Shown: piece after piece, positions 20,734 through 35,665 of the stretch
How the letters are laid out: each line of letters starts with the position of its first letter
Position numbering within the stretch: the first letter of the stretch is position 1
Notes under the pieces: generated by a model
What the model was told of the DNA's origin: nothing
Seen by the model: the letters and a program-made list of their open reading frames with translations, nothing else
The model's database searches: none
NCBI RefSeq assembly: GCF_900104025.1
Contig: NZ_FNIQ01000002.1
Span: 744,001 to 808,000, forward strand
Length of the DNA stretch: 64,000 bases
Reading direction: 5' to 3'
Source of the DNA: Geodermatophilus sp. DSM 45219
GTDB lineage: Bacteria > Actinomycetota > Actinomycetes > Mycobacteriales > Geodermatophilaceae
Position numbers and translations under genes: made by a program

Positions 20734-22707
20734 TCAGTCCAGCCGGGTCGCCCGCACGGTCAGCGGTTCCCCGCCGTGATCGTCGCCGGGCAGCGCGTCG
20801 AGGTCCACGACCTCCCCCGGCAGGTCCTCATCAGGAGTGACCGGCAGCCAGCGCGCCCACCAGCGCAGCAGGTGCTCCAGACGCGCCCGGCGCTGCCGGG
20901 GCCGGCCGGTGCGACCCAGGTCCGCGCCCGCGCCGGGGAACAGCAGCAGCTCCGCCGGGACGCCACGGCGCCGGAGCTCGGCGTGCAGGCGCATGCCCTG
21001 CCCGGCCGGGAACCGCCGGTCGTCCTCGCCGTGCACCACCAGGGTCGGGGTGGTGGGGTCCGCGGGGAGGCCCGGCGGATCGGCGCCCAGGTGCTGCTCG
21101 GCGAACCACCAGCCGACCTCGGAGGTGCCGAGCAGGCCGGCCGGGTCCATGAACGCTCCCTCGACGACGGCGGCGGCGAAGCGCGTCGTCCGCCCGGTGA
21201 GCACGGTCGCCAGCCAGCCGCCGTAGCCGGTGCCGGCCACCCCGACCCGGTCGACGTCGAGCGCCGGGTCGGCGAGCACGGCGTCGAGGAAGGCGAGGAC
21301 GTCGTCGGCGTCCACCGTCCCGCCCGCGCCCCGGGCCGCGCGGGCGTGCTGCTGCCCGTAGCCCGACGACCCGCGCGGGTTGCACCGGACGACGGCGTGG
21401 CCCGCGGACACCAGCACCTGGGTGTCGACCTCGAGCGACCAGCCGTCCTGCCGGTGCGGCCCGTCGTGCAGCCACAGCACCACAGGGTGCGGGCCGGGGC
21501 CCTCCGGTGCGGTCACCCACCCGTGCACCTCGGTGCCGTCAGGCGCGGTCGCGGTGCGCTGCTGCGCGCGGTGCAGCCGTCCGGTGGCCCCCAGCGCCCG
21601 GCCGAAGCCGGTGAGCAGCCGGCGCCGGCCGGGGGTGACGGCGATCAGCTCACCAGCGGAGCGGTCGTGCCCCACGGTGGCGACGACGACGACCCCGGCC
21701 GCCGCCACCCCTCGCGCGGTGAACGGCCCGTCGACCAGCGCCTCGGCCGGCCGGCCGTCCAGCGGCACGCGCAGCAGCTCGACCGCGCCGCACCGCTGGA
21801 CGCCGAGGTGGGCCGCTCCCCCGGCCAGCACGGTCGCCGGTGTCGCGTCTCCCCGGTCGGTCGAGGCGGGGTCGAGCACCGGCTCCAGCACGCCGCCCGC
21901 GGCCCGCACGCGGCACAGCGTGGCGCCGCGACCGGCGACGTCCAGCCCGTCGGGACCGAGGTCCGGCCGGGCGGTGAGCCAGATCCGGTCCCCGGAGGGG
22001 TCGTAGGCGGGCAGCGCGCAGTCCGCCCGCCCGTCGGTCACCCGGCGCAGCGTCCCGCCCGCGGCCGGGACGACGTACACGTCGCGGACCAGGTCGCGGT
22101 CGGCGCGCGCGTGCCGGGCGGAGACGAACGCGAGCTCGGCGCCGTCCGGGCTCCAGGTGACGTCGGCGTCGTCCGCCGCGCCGTCGGTGACCTGCTGGGG
22201 CCGCGGCGGCGGCGTGCCGTCGTCCACCCCGTCGGGCGGCAGGTCGAGGACGAAGACGTGGCTGCGCCCGTCGGCCGGCCGGCGCAGCGTGGTGACCAGC
22301 AGGGGCTGACCGCCGGAGCGGTCGGCCCCGGGCACCGGCGCGGTGTAGGCGAGCCGGCGGGAGTCCGGCGCCCAGACCGGGCGGCCGGCGCCCAGCGGGT
22401 GGTCGGTCAGCCGCCGCGGCGCCCCGCCGGCCGTGGGGAGCAGGTGCAGCTGCGGCTGCCCGCCCGGCTCGGCGCCCCGGTAGGCCAGCCAGCGGCCGTC
22501 CGGGGAGAACGCCGGGTCGGTGTCGCGGGCCCCCGACGTCAGCGGGCGGGCCGGCGCCGACCCGTCGGTCGGCACCGCCCACAGCTGGCTGCGGTCGGCG
22601 TCGGCCTCGAGGTCGGCGCGGCCGACGGCGACGACGGCCATCCGCCCGTCCGGGCTGACGGTGGGGACACCGGGGGTGCGCAGCAGCGCCAGGTCGTCGA
22701 GGCGCAC
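20734..22707 (-). CDS. S9 (prolyl oligopeptidase-like) protein lacking catalytic Ser and His; probable pseudoenzyme
   Basis: A 657-residue protein with an N-terminal beta-propeller (repeated TolB/WD-like SPDGRWLAYRG and WSPDGAELAFVSA) and a C-terminal alpha/beta hydrolase domain. The domain aligns well with acylaminoacyl peptidases (VVRCNPRGSSGYG, RTTRFAAAVVEGAF, HGEDDRRFP). The nucleophile elbow, normally GGSYGG, reads GTGYGG, so Gly494 (codon 21226-21228) replaces Ser. The usual EGHG motif reads AGAD, so Ala595 replaces His. Asp563 is kept. The reading frame is intact and conserved-looking, so this is unlikely to be a simple pseudogene. A non-catalytic peptide-binding role is inferred. The GTG start gives MRLDDLALLRTPG. 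Confidence 0.88.
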   Translation of the reverse strand: MRLDDLALLRTPGVPTVSPDGRMAVVAVGRADLEADADRSQLWAVPTDGSAPARPLTSGARDTDPAFSPDGRWLAYRGAEPGGQPQLHLLPTAGGAPRRLTDHPLGAGRPVWAPDSRRLAYTAPVPGADRSGGQPLLVTTLRRPADGRSHVFVLDLPPDGVDDGTPPPRPQQVTDGAADDADVTWSPDGAELAFVSARHARADRDLVRDVYVVPAAGGTLRRVTDGRADCALPAYDPSGDRIWLTARPDLGPDGLDVAGRGATLCRVRAAGGVLEPVLDPASTDRGDATPATVLAGGAAHLGVQRCGAVELLRVPLDGRPAEALVDGPFTARGVAAAGVVVVATVGHDRSAGELIAVTPGRRRLLTGFGRALGATGRLHRAQQRTATAPDGTEVHGWVTAPEGPGPHPVVLWLHDGPHRQDGWSLEVDTQVLVSAGHAVVRCNPRGSSGYGQQHARAARGAGGTVDADDVLAFLDAVLADPALDVDRVGVAGTGYGGWLATVLTGRTTRFAAAVVEGAFMDPAGLLGTSEVGWWFAEQHLGADPPGLPADPTTPTLVVHGEDDRRFPAGQGMRLHAELRRRGVPAELLLFPGAGADLGRTGRPRQRRARLEHLLRWWARWLPVTPDEDLPGEVVDLDALPGDDHGGEPLTVRATRLD

Positions 22708-22734
22708 GGTCGTGGTGCTCCGCGGGCGCAGGCC

Positions 22735-23841
22735 TCAGCGGCGGCGGGTGTCCTCCCCCACGCCGCCCTGCTGCTCCCGGGCCTGCTCGGCGATCTTCTC
22801 GGCCTCGGCGAGCGCCTCGGGGCCGGTGGACTCGACTTGCCCGGCGACCTCCGGGTCGGTGGGGGCGGGCTCGACCATCTGGCCGCGGGTCTTGATCAGG
22901 CTGGCGACGGTGGCGATGACCAGGACGCCGAGGATGATCGTCAGCGACAGCCAGATCGGGATGGTCGGGACGGCGTCGATGTGCTCACCGCCGTTGATGA
23001 ACGGCAGCGTGTTCTCGTGCAGCGCCTCCATCACCAGCTTGACGCCGATGAAGGCGAGGATGACCGCCAGGCCGAGGGACAGGTAGACCAGCCGCTTGAG
23101 CAGCCCGCCCAGCAGGAAGTACAGCTGCCGCAGACCCATCAGTGCGAACACGTTCGCGGTGAACACGATGAACGGCTCGCGGGTCAGCCCGAAGATCGCC
23201 GGGATGCTGTCCAGGGCGAAGACCAGGTCCGTCGTCCCCAGGGCGAGGATGACGATGATCATCGGCGTCCACAGCTTCTTGCCGTTCTCGGTGACCCGGA
23301 TCTTCGCGCCCTGGAAGTCCGAGGTCATCGGCAGCACCCGGCGCATCCGCCGGATGAACGCGTTCTCCTCGTAGTCCTCGTCCTCGTCGCGGTGCCGGAC
23401 CAGGTTGATGGCCGTGTACACCAGGAAGGCGCCGAAGAAGTAGAAGACCCAGGTGAACCGGGAGATCAGCGCGGCGCCGAGGAGGATGAAGATGCCGCGC
23501 AGCACCAGCGCGATGATGATGCCGATCATCAGGGCCTCCTGCTGCAGGTGCCGCGGCACCCGGAAGCGGGCCATGATGATCACGAAGACGAAGAGGTTGT
23601 CCACCGAGAGCGAGTACTCGGTGAGCCAGCCGGCGTAGAACTCGGTGGCGTACCGGCCGTTGGTGAAGGCGAGCAGCAGCACGCCGAAGGCCAGCGCCAG
23701 CGCCACGTAGAAGCTGACCCACAGCCCCGCCTCCTTGAAGGAGGGTTCGTGCGGGCGACGGGCGACGATGGCGAGGTCGGCCAGCAGCAGGGCCGTGAGC
23801 CCCACGAACGTCGCGATCTCGAACCAGACCGGGAGCTCCAC
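22735..23841 (-). CDS. TerC family membrane protein (no riboswitch)
   Basis: A 368-residue TerC/Alx-type transporter with conserved EYSLSVDNLFVFVIIMARF, VPRHLQQEALMIGI and LVFALDSIPAIFGLTREPF, and about nine helices. The C-terminal 50 residues are hydrophilic and rich in Glu. The GTG start is at 23839-23841. Unlike its two paralogues, no GGGGAGTA/GAGACC riboswitch is present in the 145 bp upstream; instead a terminator of the preceding terC lies there. It probably leads the minus-strand run that continues into the S9-like gene 27 bp downstream. Confidence 0.9.
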   Translation of the reverse strand: MELPVWFEIATFVGLTALLLADLAIVARRPHEPSFKEAGLWVSFYVALALAFGVLLLAFTNGRYATEFYAGWLTEYSLSVDNLFVFVIIMARFRVPRHLQQEALMIGIIIALVLRGIFILLGAALISRFTWVFYFFGAFLVYTAINLVRHRDEDEDYEENAFIRRMRRVLPMTSDFQGAKIRVTENGKKLWTPMIIVILALGTTDLVFALDSIPAIFGLTREPFIVFTANVFALMGLRQLYFLLGGLLKRLVYLSLGLAVILAFIGVKLVMEALHENTLPFINGGEHIDAVPTIPIWLSLTIILGVLVIATVASLIKTRGQMVEPAPTDPEVAGQVESTGPEALAEAEKIAEQAREQQGGVGEDTRRR

Positions 23842-23930
23842 GGGCCAGAACTGTACGGGGCCGTCGCGGTGATCGTCCGGCGGAGGTCCGGCGTGCCCCC
23901 TGGCGACCGGTCCCGGACCCGCCGTCCACG

Positions 23931-23972
23931 CGCACCGGGCCCGCCCTCCGGGAGGAGGACGGGCCCGGTGCG
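23931..23972. terminator. Terminator between two terC genes
   Basis: CGCACCGGGCCCG and CGGGCCCGGTGCG form a perfect stem around a CCCTCCGGGAGGAGGA loop. It follows the terC gene ending at 23986 on the minus strand and separates it from the next terC. Confidence 0.8.
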
Positions 23973-23985
23973 GGGTGCTGCGGGG

Positions 23986-25152
23986 TCAGCCGCGGTGACG
24001 CGTGGCACCGCCGCTGCCGGCGGGCTCGTCGGCATCGGTGACCAGCGCGTCGTGCGGCGAGGGCGGCGCCTCGTCCGGCCCGACGGCGTGCGGGTCGTGG
24101 TCGCCGGGGCCCTGGGCGATGAGCCCCTCGCGGCCGGCGGCCTCGTCGCCCGCACCGGTCGGCGGGGTCGTGCCGCGGGCCTGGTCGCGGCGGTTCTTCG
24201 CGAGGCTGGCCACCGTGGTGATGACCAGGGTCGCCAGGATGACCGTCAGCGACAGCCAGGTCGGCACCTCGGGGATCACGGTGACGTGCTCACCGCCGTT
24301 GATGAACGGCAGCTCGTTCTCGTGCAGCGCGTGGATGAGCAGCTTCACGCCGATGAAGCCGAGGATGACCGCCAGGCCGTAGGACAGGTAGACCAGCCGG
24401 TCGAGCAGACCGTCGATGAGGAAGAACAGCTGGCGCAGGCCCAGCAGGGCGAAGGCGTTGGCGGTGAAGACCAGGTAGGTCTCCTGGGTCAGCCCGAAGA
24501 TCGCCGGGATCGAGTCGACGGCGAAGAGGATGTCGGCGCTCGCGATGGCGACCAGGGCGATGGCCAGCGGGGTGATGTGCCGCTTGCCGCCGACCTTGGT
24601 GAGCATCTTGTCCGAGTGGTAGTCCTCGGTGGTCGGGAAGAACCGGCGGGCCAGCCGCAGTACGGAGTTCTCCTTGAACTCCTCGTCGTGCGAGTGCCCG
24701 CCGCTGCGTGCCTGGGCGATCGCCGTCCAGATCAGGAAGCCACCGAAGACGTAGAAGATCCAGCTGAACTGCTCGATCGCGGCGGCGCCGATGAAGATGA
24801 ACAGCGTCCGCAGCACCAGCGCGAAGGCGATGCCGAACAGCAGAACCTTCTGCTGCAGTTCCCGGGGCACCGCGAAGCTGGCCATGATCAGGACGAAGAC
24901 GAACAGGTTGTCCACCGAGAGGCTCTTCTCGGTGATGTACCCCGCGAAGTACTCACCGGCGTACTGGCCACCGGCGAACCACAGGACCAGCAGGCCGAAG
25001 AGCACGGCGATGCCGATGTAGATGGCCGACCAGGTGGCCGACTCGCGCAGCGTGGGCGCGTGCGGGGTGCGTACGTGGCCGACGAAGTCGAACACGAGCA
25101 TCCCGACGATCGCGCCGACGGTCAGCGCCCAGACCCAGAAGGGCACGTCCAA
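23986..25152 (-). CDS. TerC family membrane protein, probable Mn2+ exporter
   Basis: A 388-residue TerC paralogue with EKSLSVDNLFVFVLIMASF, PRELQQKVLLFGI and ILFAVDSIPAIFGLTQETY. The hydrophilic tail contains GPGDHDPHAVGPDE, a His/Asp-rich stretch. The start is TTG at 25150-25152 because GGAGG lies 8 nt upstream within the riboswitch expression platform; a GTG two codons later is the alternative. It is regulated by the riboswitch at 25160-25310. It is the closest copy to the third terC by sequence motifs and has its own terminator. Confidence 0.9.
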   Translation of the reverse strand: MDVPFWVWALTVGAIVGMLVFDFVGHVRTPHAPTLRESATWSAIYIGIAVLFGLLVLWFAGGQYAGEYFAGYITEKSLSVDNLFVFVLIMASFAVPRELQQKVLLFGIAFALVLRTLFIFIGAAAIEQFSWIFYVFGGFLIWTAIAQARSGGHSHDEEFKENSVLRLARRFFPTTEDYHSDKMLTKVGGKRHITPLAIALVAIASADILFAVDSIPAIFGLTQETYLVFTANAFALLGLRQLFFLIDGLLDRLVYLSYGLAVILGFIGVKLLIHALHENELPFINGGEHVTVIPEVPTWLSLTVILATLVITTVASLAKNRRDQARGTTPPTGAGDEAAGREGLIAQGPGDHDPHAVGPDEAPPSPHDALVTDADEPAGSGGATRHRG

Positions 25153-25159
25153 AGCAGAT

Positions 25160-25310
25160 ACCTCCGGTGACTCGGCGGCGCGCACGGCGCCGCGGTGCCT
25201 GACCGGAGGTCTCTCCCGCCCCCTCGTCGCTGAGGTGGCCGACGGCGCCGGGGGCCCTCGGGGACCCCGTACTGACGACACCGTCGCGCGGGGATACTCC
25301 CCTCCACGAA
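25160..25310 (-). ncRNA. yybP-ykoY manganese riboswitch upstream of the second terC
   Basis: On the minus strand, GGAGGGGAGTA (25305-25295) opens the aptamer and GAGAGACCTCC closes it (CCTCC = 25209-25205). P1 forms between GGAGG and CCTCC. The internal GTCAGTACGGGG matches CGCCAGTACGGG in the other copy. The expression platform is identical in logic: CCTCCGGT (25209-25202) can pair with ACCGGAGG (25168-25161), which holds the ribosome site, so ligand binding would expose it. Confidence 0.87.
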
Positions 25311-25466
25311 CGAACCGCGGACGCCGACCCACTCTGGGGCCGCCATCGAGCGGTTCCTTCCCCTCAGACACTACCGGGATGCGATCTGTTCCCCGGATGA
25401 GAACGAATTCATCTCGGCGTGACCCGCGCCACGCGTCGAGGTGCGCCAGTACCGGTGCACGCCAGC

Positions 25467-25493
25467 GGCCCAGGACCGAGGTGGTCCTGGGCC
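25467..25493. terminator. Terminator after uvrB
   Basis: GGCCCAGGACC-GAGGT-GGTCCTGGGCC is a perfect 11-bp stem just past the uvrB stop. The same stem with a different loop recurs at 33638-33664. Confidence 0.8.
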
Positions 25494-25512
25494 GCCCGCG
25501 TCCACCGCTCCT

Positions 25513-27630
<2,118 letters not shown>

Positions 27631-27852
27631 GCGTCGACGGTACGACCCGCCAGTGACAGGACGGCGTCCGTGAGCCGCCCGGCACGCGAGGGGCGGAAGG
27701 GGCGGCGGGACTGGCGCCCGGTGCTTGCACGTGGTGGGGTCGCCGCCTAGCGTCCCCGGTCGCAGGAGCGGTCACGCCGCGGACCAGCGCCACCCGGGGC
27801 CGGCGCCCCGGACGAGGTCGGTCCCGGCGACACTGCCCGGCCGGACCTGCGC

Positions 27853-27890
27853 ACGACGCCCCCCACGGAGACCTCCGCGGGGGGCGTCGT
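27853..27890. terminator. Strong hairpin in the uvrB-glgX intergenic region
   Basis: ACGACGCCCCCC and GGGGGGCGTCGT form a 12-bp perfect stem with a 14-nt loop that itself contains GGAGACCTCC. It lies in the 446-bp divergent gap between uvrB and glgX, where no gene was found. With no coding gene ending here, it could be a leader-transcript structure or attenuator for glgX rather than a gene terminator. Confidence 0.5.
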
Positions 27891-28076
27891 CGTCCGGGCG
27901 CCGACCGGCGTGAGCGACGTCTCCGACCCCCGTGACCAGCGGAGGGTTGGACCGCGCCGCGCCCGGGAACCGAGGGCCGGAAACCCACGCGCACCGACCT
28001 CTCCGCCGACGCCCCGCGGTGGGGAGGCCACCGGCCCCCGGCCTCCCCGGGGGCGCCAGCACAGGAGGACCCGTCC

Positions 28077-30187
<2,111 letters not shown>

Positions 30188-30191
<4 letters not shown>

Positions 30192-32542
30192 GCGTGTCCG
30201 AGCCGCTCAGCGCGGACCGCCGCCGCGACGTCCCCACCGGGACCTACCGGCTGCAGGTCACCGCCGACTCCACCCTGGACCACGCCGCGTCGCTGGCCGG
30301 CTACCTGGCCGACCTGGGCGTCAGCCACGCCTACGCCTCGCCGCTGCTGCGGGCGGCGTCGGGCAGCACGCACGGCTACGACACCGTCGACCACGCGCAC
30401 ATCGACGAGTCGCGCGGTGGCCGGGCCGGCTTCGACCGGCTGGTCGCGGCGCTGCACGAGCGCGGCCTGGGCCTGGTGCTGGACCTGGTCCCCAACCACA
30501 TGGGCATCGCCGACCCGGCAGAGGCGCCCTGGTGGTGGGACGTGCTGCGGCACGGGCGCGACAGCGCCCACGCCGCCGCCTTCGACGTCGACTGGGACGC
30601 AGGCGGCGGCCGGGTGCGCATCCCGGTGCTGGGGACGGCGGACGACGTCGAGAAGCTGGAGGTCGTCGGTGGGGCGGGTGGGGGAAGCGCGGACGGCGAG
30701 CTGCGGTACTACGACAACCGCTTCCCCCTCGCGCCGGGCACCGGTGAGGGCACGCCGCAGGAGGTGCACGACCGGCAGCACTACGAGCTGGTCGACTGGC
30801 GGCGGGCCGACCGCGACCTGAACTACCGGCGGTTCTTCGCCATCAACACCCTCGCCGGGCTGCGCGCGGAGGACCCGGAGGTCTTCCGCGCCACCCACGA
30901 GCTGGTGCTGCAGCTGGTCGCCGACGGCGCGGTCGACGGGCTGCGGATCGACCACCCCGACGGCCTCGCCGACCCGAAGGGGTACCTGGACCGGCTGGCC
31001 GAGGCCTCCGGTGGCCGGTGGACCGTGGTGGAGAAGATCCTCGAGCCCGGGGAGGACCTGCCGGAGTCGTGGCGGACCGCCGGGACGACGGGCTACGACG
31101 CGCTCGCCGAGGTCGACGACGTGCTGGTGGACCCGGCCGGCGCGGCGGTGCTCAGCGCGCTGGACACCGAGCTCGTGGGGGCCCCGGTCGACTACGCCGA
31201 GCTGGTCCACGACTGCAAGCGCGAGGTGACCGACGGGATCCTCGGCTCGGAGGTGGCGCGGCTGGTGCGGGTCATCGGCGAGCTGCCCGGCATCGACACG
31301 GACACCGAGAAGGAGGCGCTGGCCGAGCTGCTGGCGTCCTTCCCGGTCTACCGCACCTACCTGCCCGACGGCCGGGAGCACCTGGACGCCACCGTGGCCG
31401 CGGTGCGGGAGCGCCGTCCCGACCTCACCGCGGCGCTGGACGCGCTGCACCCGGTGCTGTCCCAGGCCGGCACCGAGGCGGCGACCCGGTTCGAGCAGAC
31501 CAGCGGCCCGGTCATGGCCAAGGGCGTGGAGGACAGCGCCTACTACCGGTGGGCGCGCTTCGTGGTGCTCAACGAGGTCGGGGGCGACCCGGCCCGGTTC
31601 GGCAGCACGGTCGAGGAGTTCCACGAGGCCCAGCGGCGCCGGGTGGAGCGCAGGCCGGAGTCGATGACCACGCTGACCACCCACGACACCAAACGCAGCG
31701 AGGACACCCGTGCCCGGCTGGTCGTCCTGGCCGAGCTCGGGGCCGAGTGGGCGGACCTGGTCCGCGGGCTGGTGCTCCGCCACCCGCTGCCGGACCGCCC
31801 ACTGGCGCACCTGGTGTGGCAGAACCTGGTGGGCGCCTGGCCGCTGTCGCGCGACCGCGCGCACGCCTACGCCGAGAAGGCCGCCCGCGAGGCGGGGACG
31901 TCGACCACGTGGACCGACGTCGACGAGGAGTTCGAGTCGGCGCTGCACGCGATGGTCGACGCGGCGTACGACGACGAGCGGACCAACGCCGAGATCGAGC
32001 GGTTCGTCGCCCGCATCGCACCGTTCGGCCGGTCCAACTCGCTGGCCCAGAAGCTGCTGCAGCTGACCATGCCCGGCGTCCCGGACGTCTACCAGGGCAC
32101 CGAGCTGTGGGACCTGTCCCTGGTCGACCCGGACAACCGCCGTCCGGTCGACTACGACCTGCGTCGCCGGCTGCTGGCGCAGCTGGACGACGGTGAGGTC
32201 CCCGCGGTCGACGACACCGGCGCGGCCAAGCTGCTCGTCGTCTCCCGCGTGCTGCGCGCCCGCCGGGAGCACCCGGAGTGGTTCGGCGGGTACGAGCCGG
32301 TGACGGCGACGGGGATCGAGAGCGACCACCTGGTCGCCTTCGACCGCGGCGGGGTGGTCGCCGTGGCCACCCGGCTGCCGGTGGGCCTGTCGATCGCCGG
32401 CTGGGGCGACACCGCGCTGCAGCTCCCCACCGGCGCCTGGCGGGACCTGCTCACCGGCGGCCGGTTCGTCTCCGACGCCGACGGGCTGCCGGTCGCCGGG
32501 CTGCTCGAGCGGCTGCCGGTCGCCCTGCTCGTCCGCGACTGA
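30188..32542 (+). CDS. treY: TreY, maltooligosyl trehalose synthase
   Basis: A 784-residue GH13 enzyme that converts the reducing end of maltooligosaccharides to a trehalosyl unit by intramolecular transglycosylation. Characteristic sequences: [10 protein letters not shown] at the N-terminus, [68 protein letters not shown] and [12 protein letters not shown]. The GTG start overlaps the glgX stop by 4 bp. It works with TreZ, whose gene lies 4.3 kb downstream on the same strand but in a separate unit. Confidence 0.96.
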
Positions 32543-32546
32543 GAGA

Positions 32547-32604
32547 GGACCACCCTTCCCCCCACGCCTCGCGAGCTCGGCGCTAGCCCCTGAAGGGTGG
32601 CCGT
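32547..32604. terminator. treY terminator, member of a repeated hairpin type
   Basis: CCACCCTTC (5' arm) pairs with GAAGGGTGG (3' arm). The loop carries CCTCGCGAGCTCGGCG. The arm/loop arrangement is shared with hairpins at 41407, 55116, 62187 and 63168. Confidence 0.7.
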
Positions 32605-32676
32605 TCCAGCACCTCACCGAGCCTCCGGACGGGGCCGGTCCGGGACGGGGCGGCAGGGCGGAACTGAGAGGCAGCT

Positions 32677-32714
32677 CACGTCCCCGCGGGTGCGGCCGTG
32701 CCCGCGGGGACGTG
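32677..32714. terminator. Second hairpin between treY and rpf
   Basis: CACGTCCCCGCGGG and CCCGCGGGGACGTG form a perfect 14-bp stem with a 10-nt loop. It lies after the treY terminator and before the rpf leader, so it may insulate the rpf promoter. Confidence 0.65.
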
Positions 32715-32787
32715 ACCAGGTGGTCTGCCCGGTCCCGGTCCCGACGGCCGGGCGCGTCACCCCGGTTGCCCCTGGGGCGCGAGGTGA

Positions 32788-33606
<819 letters not shown>

Positions 33607-33628
33607 CCGCCGGGAGCCCGGAGGGTTG

Positions 33629-33673
33629 GACGCCAGAGGCCCAGGACCTGCCGGGTCCTGGGCATCTGGCGTT
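33629..33673. terminator. Bidirectional terminator between rpf and the ABC operon
   Basis: GACGCCAGAGGCCCAGGACC and GGTCCTGGGCATCTGGCGTT form a long, nearly perfect stem around TGCCG. The core GGCCCAGGACC/GGTCCTGGGC matches the uvrB terminator. It sits between convergent genes. Confidence 0.85.
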
Positions 33674-33701
33674 CACCGGCCGGCCGCAGGGCGGGGTCCG
33701 G

Positions 33702-34918
33702 TCAGAAGCGGATGGCGTCGATGACCTTGGCCCGGACGGCGATGACCGCGGGCAGCAGCCCGGCCAGCGCGCCGACCGCGGTGGCCGCCACCAGCCCCTC
33801 CACCGCCGCGGCCAGCGGGAAGGCCGGGACGTCGGCCAGCGGGACGCCGCTGTTGAGCAGCGACTCCAGCGGCAGGTTCCGCACCAGCACGACCGACAGC
33901 GCGACCGCCGCCAGGCCGGCGAGGAACGTGGCGCAGACGCTCTCCAGCATGATCGCTGCGAACACCCGCGACGAGGTGGCGCCGAAGCTGCGCCGCACGC
34001 CGATCTCCCGGATCCGCTGGCGGACCGTCACCAGCCCGATGTTCAGCACGCCGAGCCCGCCGAGGGCGAGCACGACGACGCCCACGCCGCGGATGGCCAG
34101 CCGGAGCATGCCGAGGGTCTCTTCCAGGTCCGGCGAGTCCTGCCGGTAGGCGTCGACCTGCGCGCCGCCGAGCGCCAGGCCGAGGTCGTGGGAGACGACC
34201 GCCATGACCTCGTCGGCCTGGTCGGCCCCGACCCAGAGCTCGAGCGTGCTGGGGCCGTACACCGAGGCCGCCGGGGTCGCGGTGGTCGGCTCGTCCCAGG
34301 GACCGGCCGAGCGGTCCACCCGGTAGGCGAGCAGCTCGTCGCCGTATCCCTCGCGGACGACGCCGACGATCGCGGCCCGCACCGGGGTCTGCCCGCCGAT
34401 GACGACGGTGGGCCGGCCGGCCAGGTCCGGGACGCCGAGTGCGCCGAGGAACGCCTCGTTGACCACGACGGCCGGGGCGAGGCTGTCCCGGTCGCCCGCG
34501 CGCAGCCACCGGCCCTCGATCGGCTCGATGCGGTGCAGCTGCCCGTAGGACGGCGAGACGCGCTTGGTCTGCACCAGCTGGGTGCCGCCGGGCATCCGGA
34601 AGCGGGTCTCCTCGTAGCCGATGCTCGCCGTCGTGGTGATCCCGTACCGCTCGGTGAGGCCGGCGACGGCGGCGTCCCACTCCGCTGCGTCCGGCGGCAT
34701 GCCGGTCTGCGGGTCGTAGGCGGTGACCCCGATGGTGGCCGAGCGTCCGCTCATCCGCTCGCTCTGCTCCTGCTGCACCTGGGCGACGATCAGGCCGAGC
34801 GCGGTCACCGTGGTCATCGCGAAGACGGCGAGGAAGACGCCGACCAGGGAGAGCACGACGCGGGCCTTGTGCACCCGCACCTCGCTCCACGCCTCGGCGA
34901 GGGTGGCCAGCACGGGGG

Positions 34919-34922
<4 letters not shown>
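33702..34922 (-). CDS. MacB/FtsX-type ABC transporter permease
   Basis: A 406-residue permease: an N-terminal helix (VVLSLVGVFLAVFAMTTVTAL), a large extracytoplasmic MacB_PCD domain (about 45-270), then three helices with the FtsX signature IREIGVRRSFGAT. It lacks its own ATPase domain, which is supplied by the upstream gene. Together with the membrane-fusion gene it forms a MacAB-like export system, possibly for peptides, lipids or antibiotics. The GTG start overlaps the ATPase stop by 4 bp. Confidence 0.9.

Positions 34923-35661
<739 letters not shown>

Positions 35662-35665
<4 letters not shown>

Noticed and set aside
23931..23972. Reading the terC-terC hairpin as an attachment site
   Set aside because: It is a plain perfect stem-loop at the end of a gene; no integrase or duplicated flank is present.
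23842..24000. Possible third yybP-ykoY riboswitch before the terC starting at 23841
   Set aside because: No GGGGAGTA or GAGACC blocks; the region contains only the terminator hairpin and a plain leader.
20776..25170. 1464-codon plus-strand open frame
   Set aside because: It runs antisense to the S9-like gene and two terC genes; its composition is low-complexity and repetitive in character (codon-bias shadow), with no domain.
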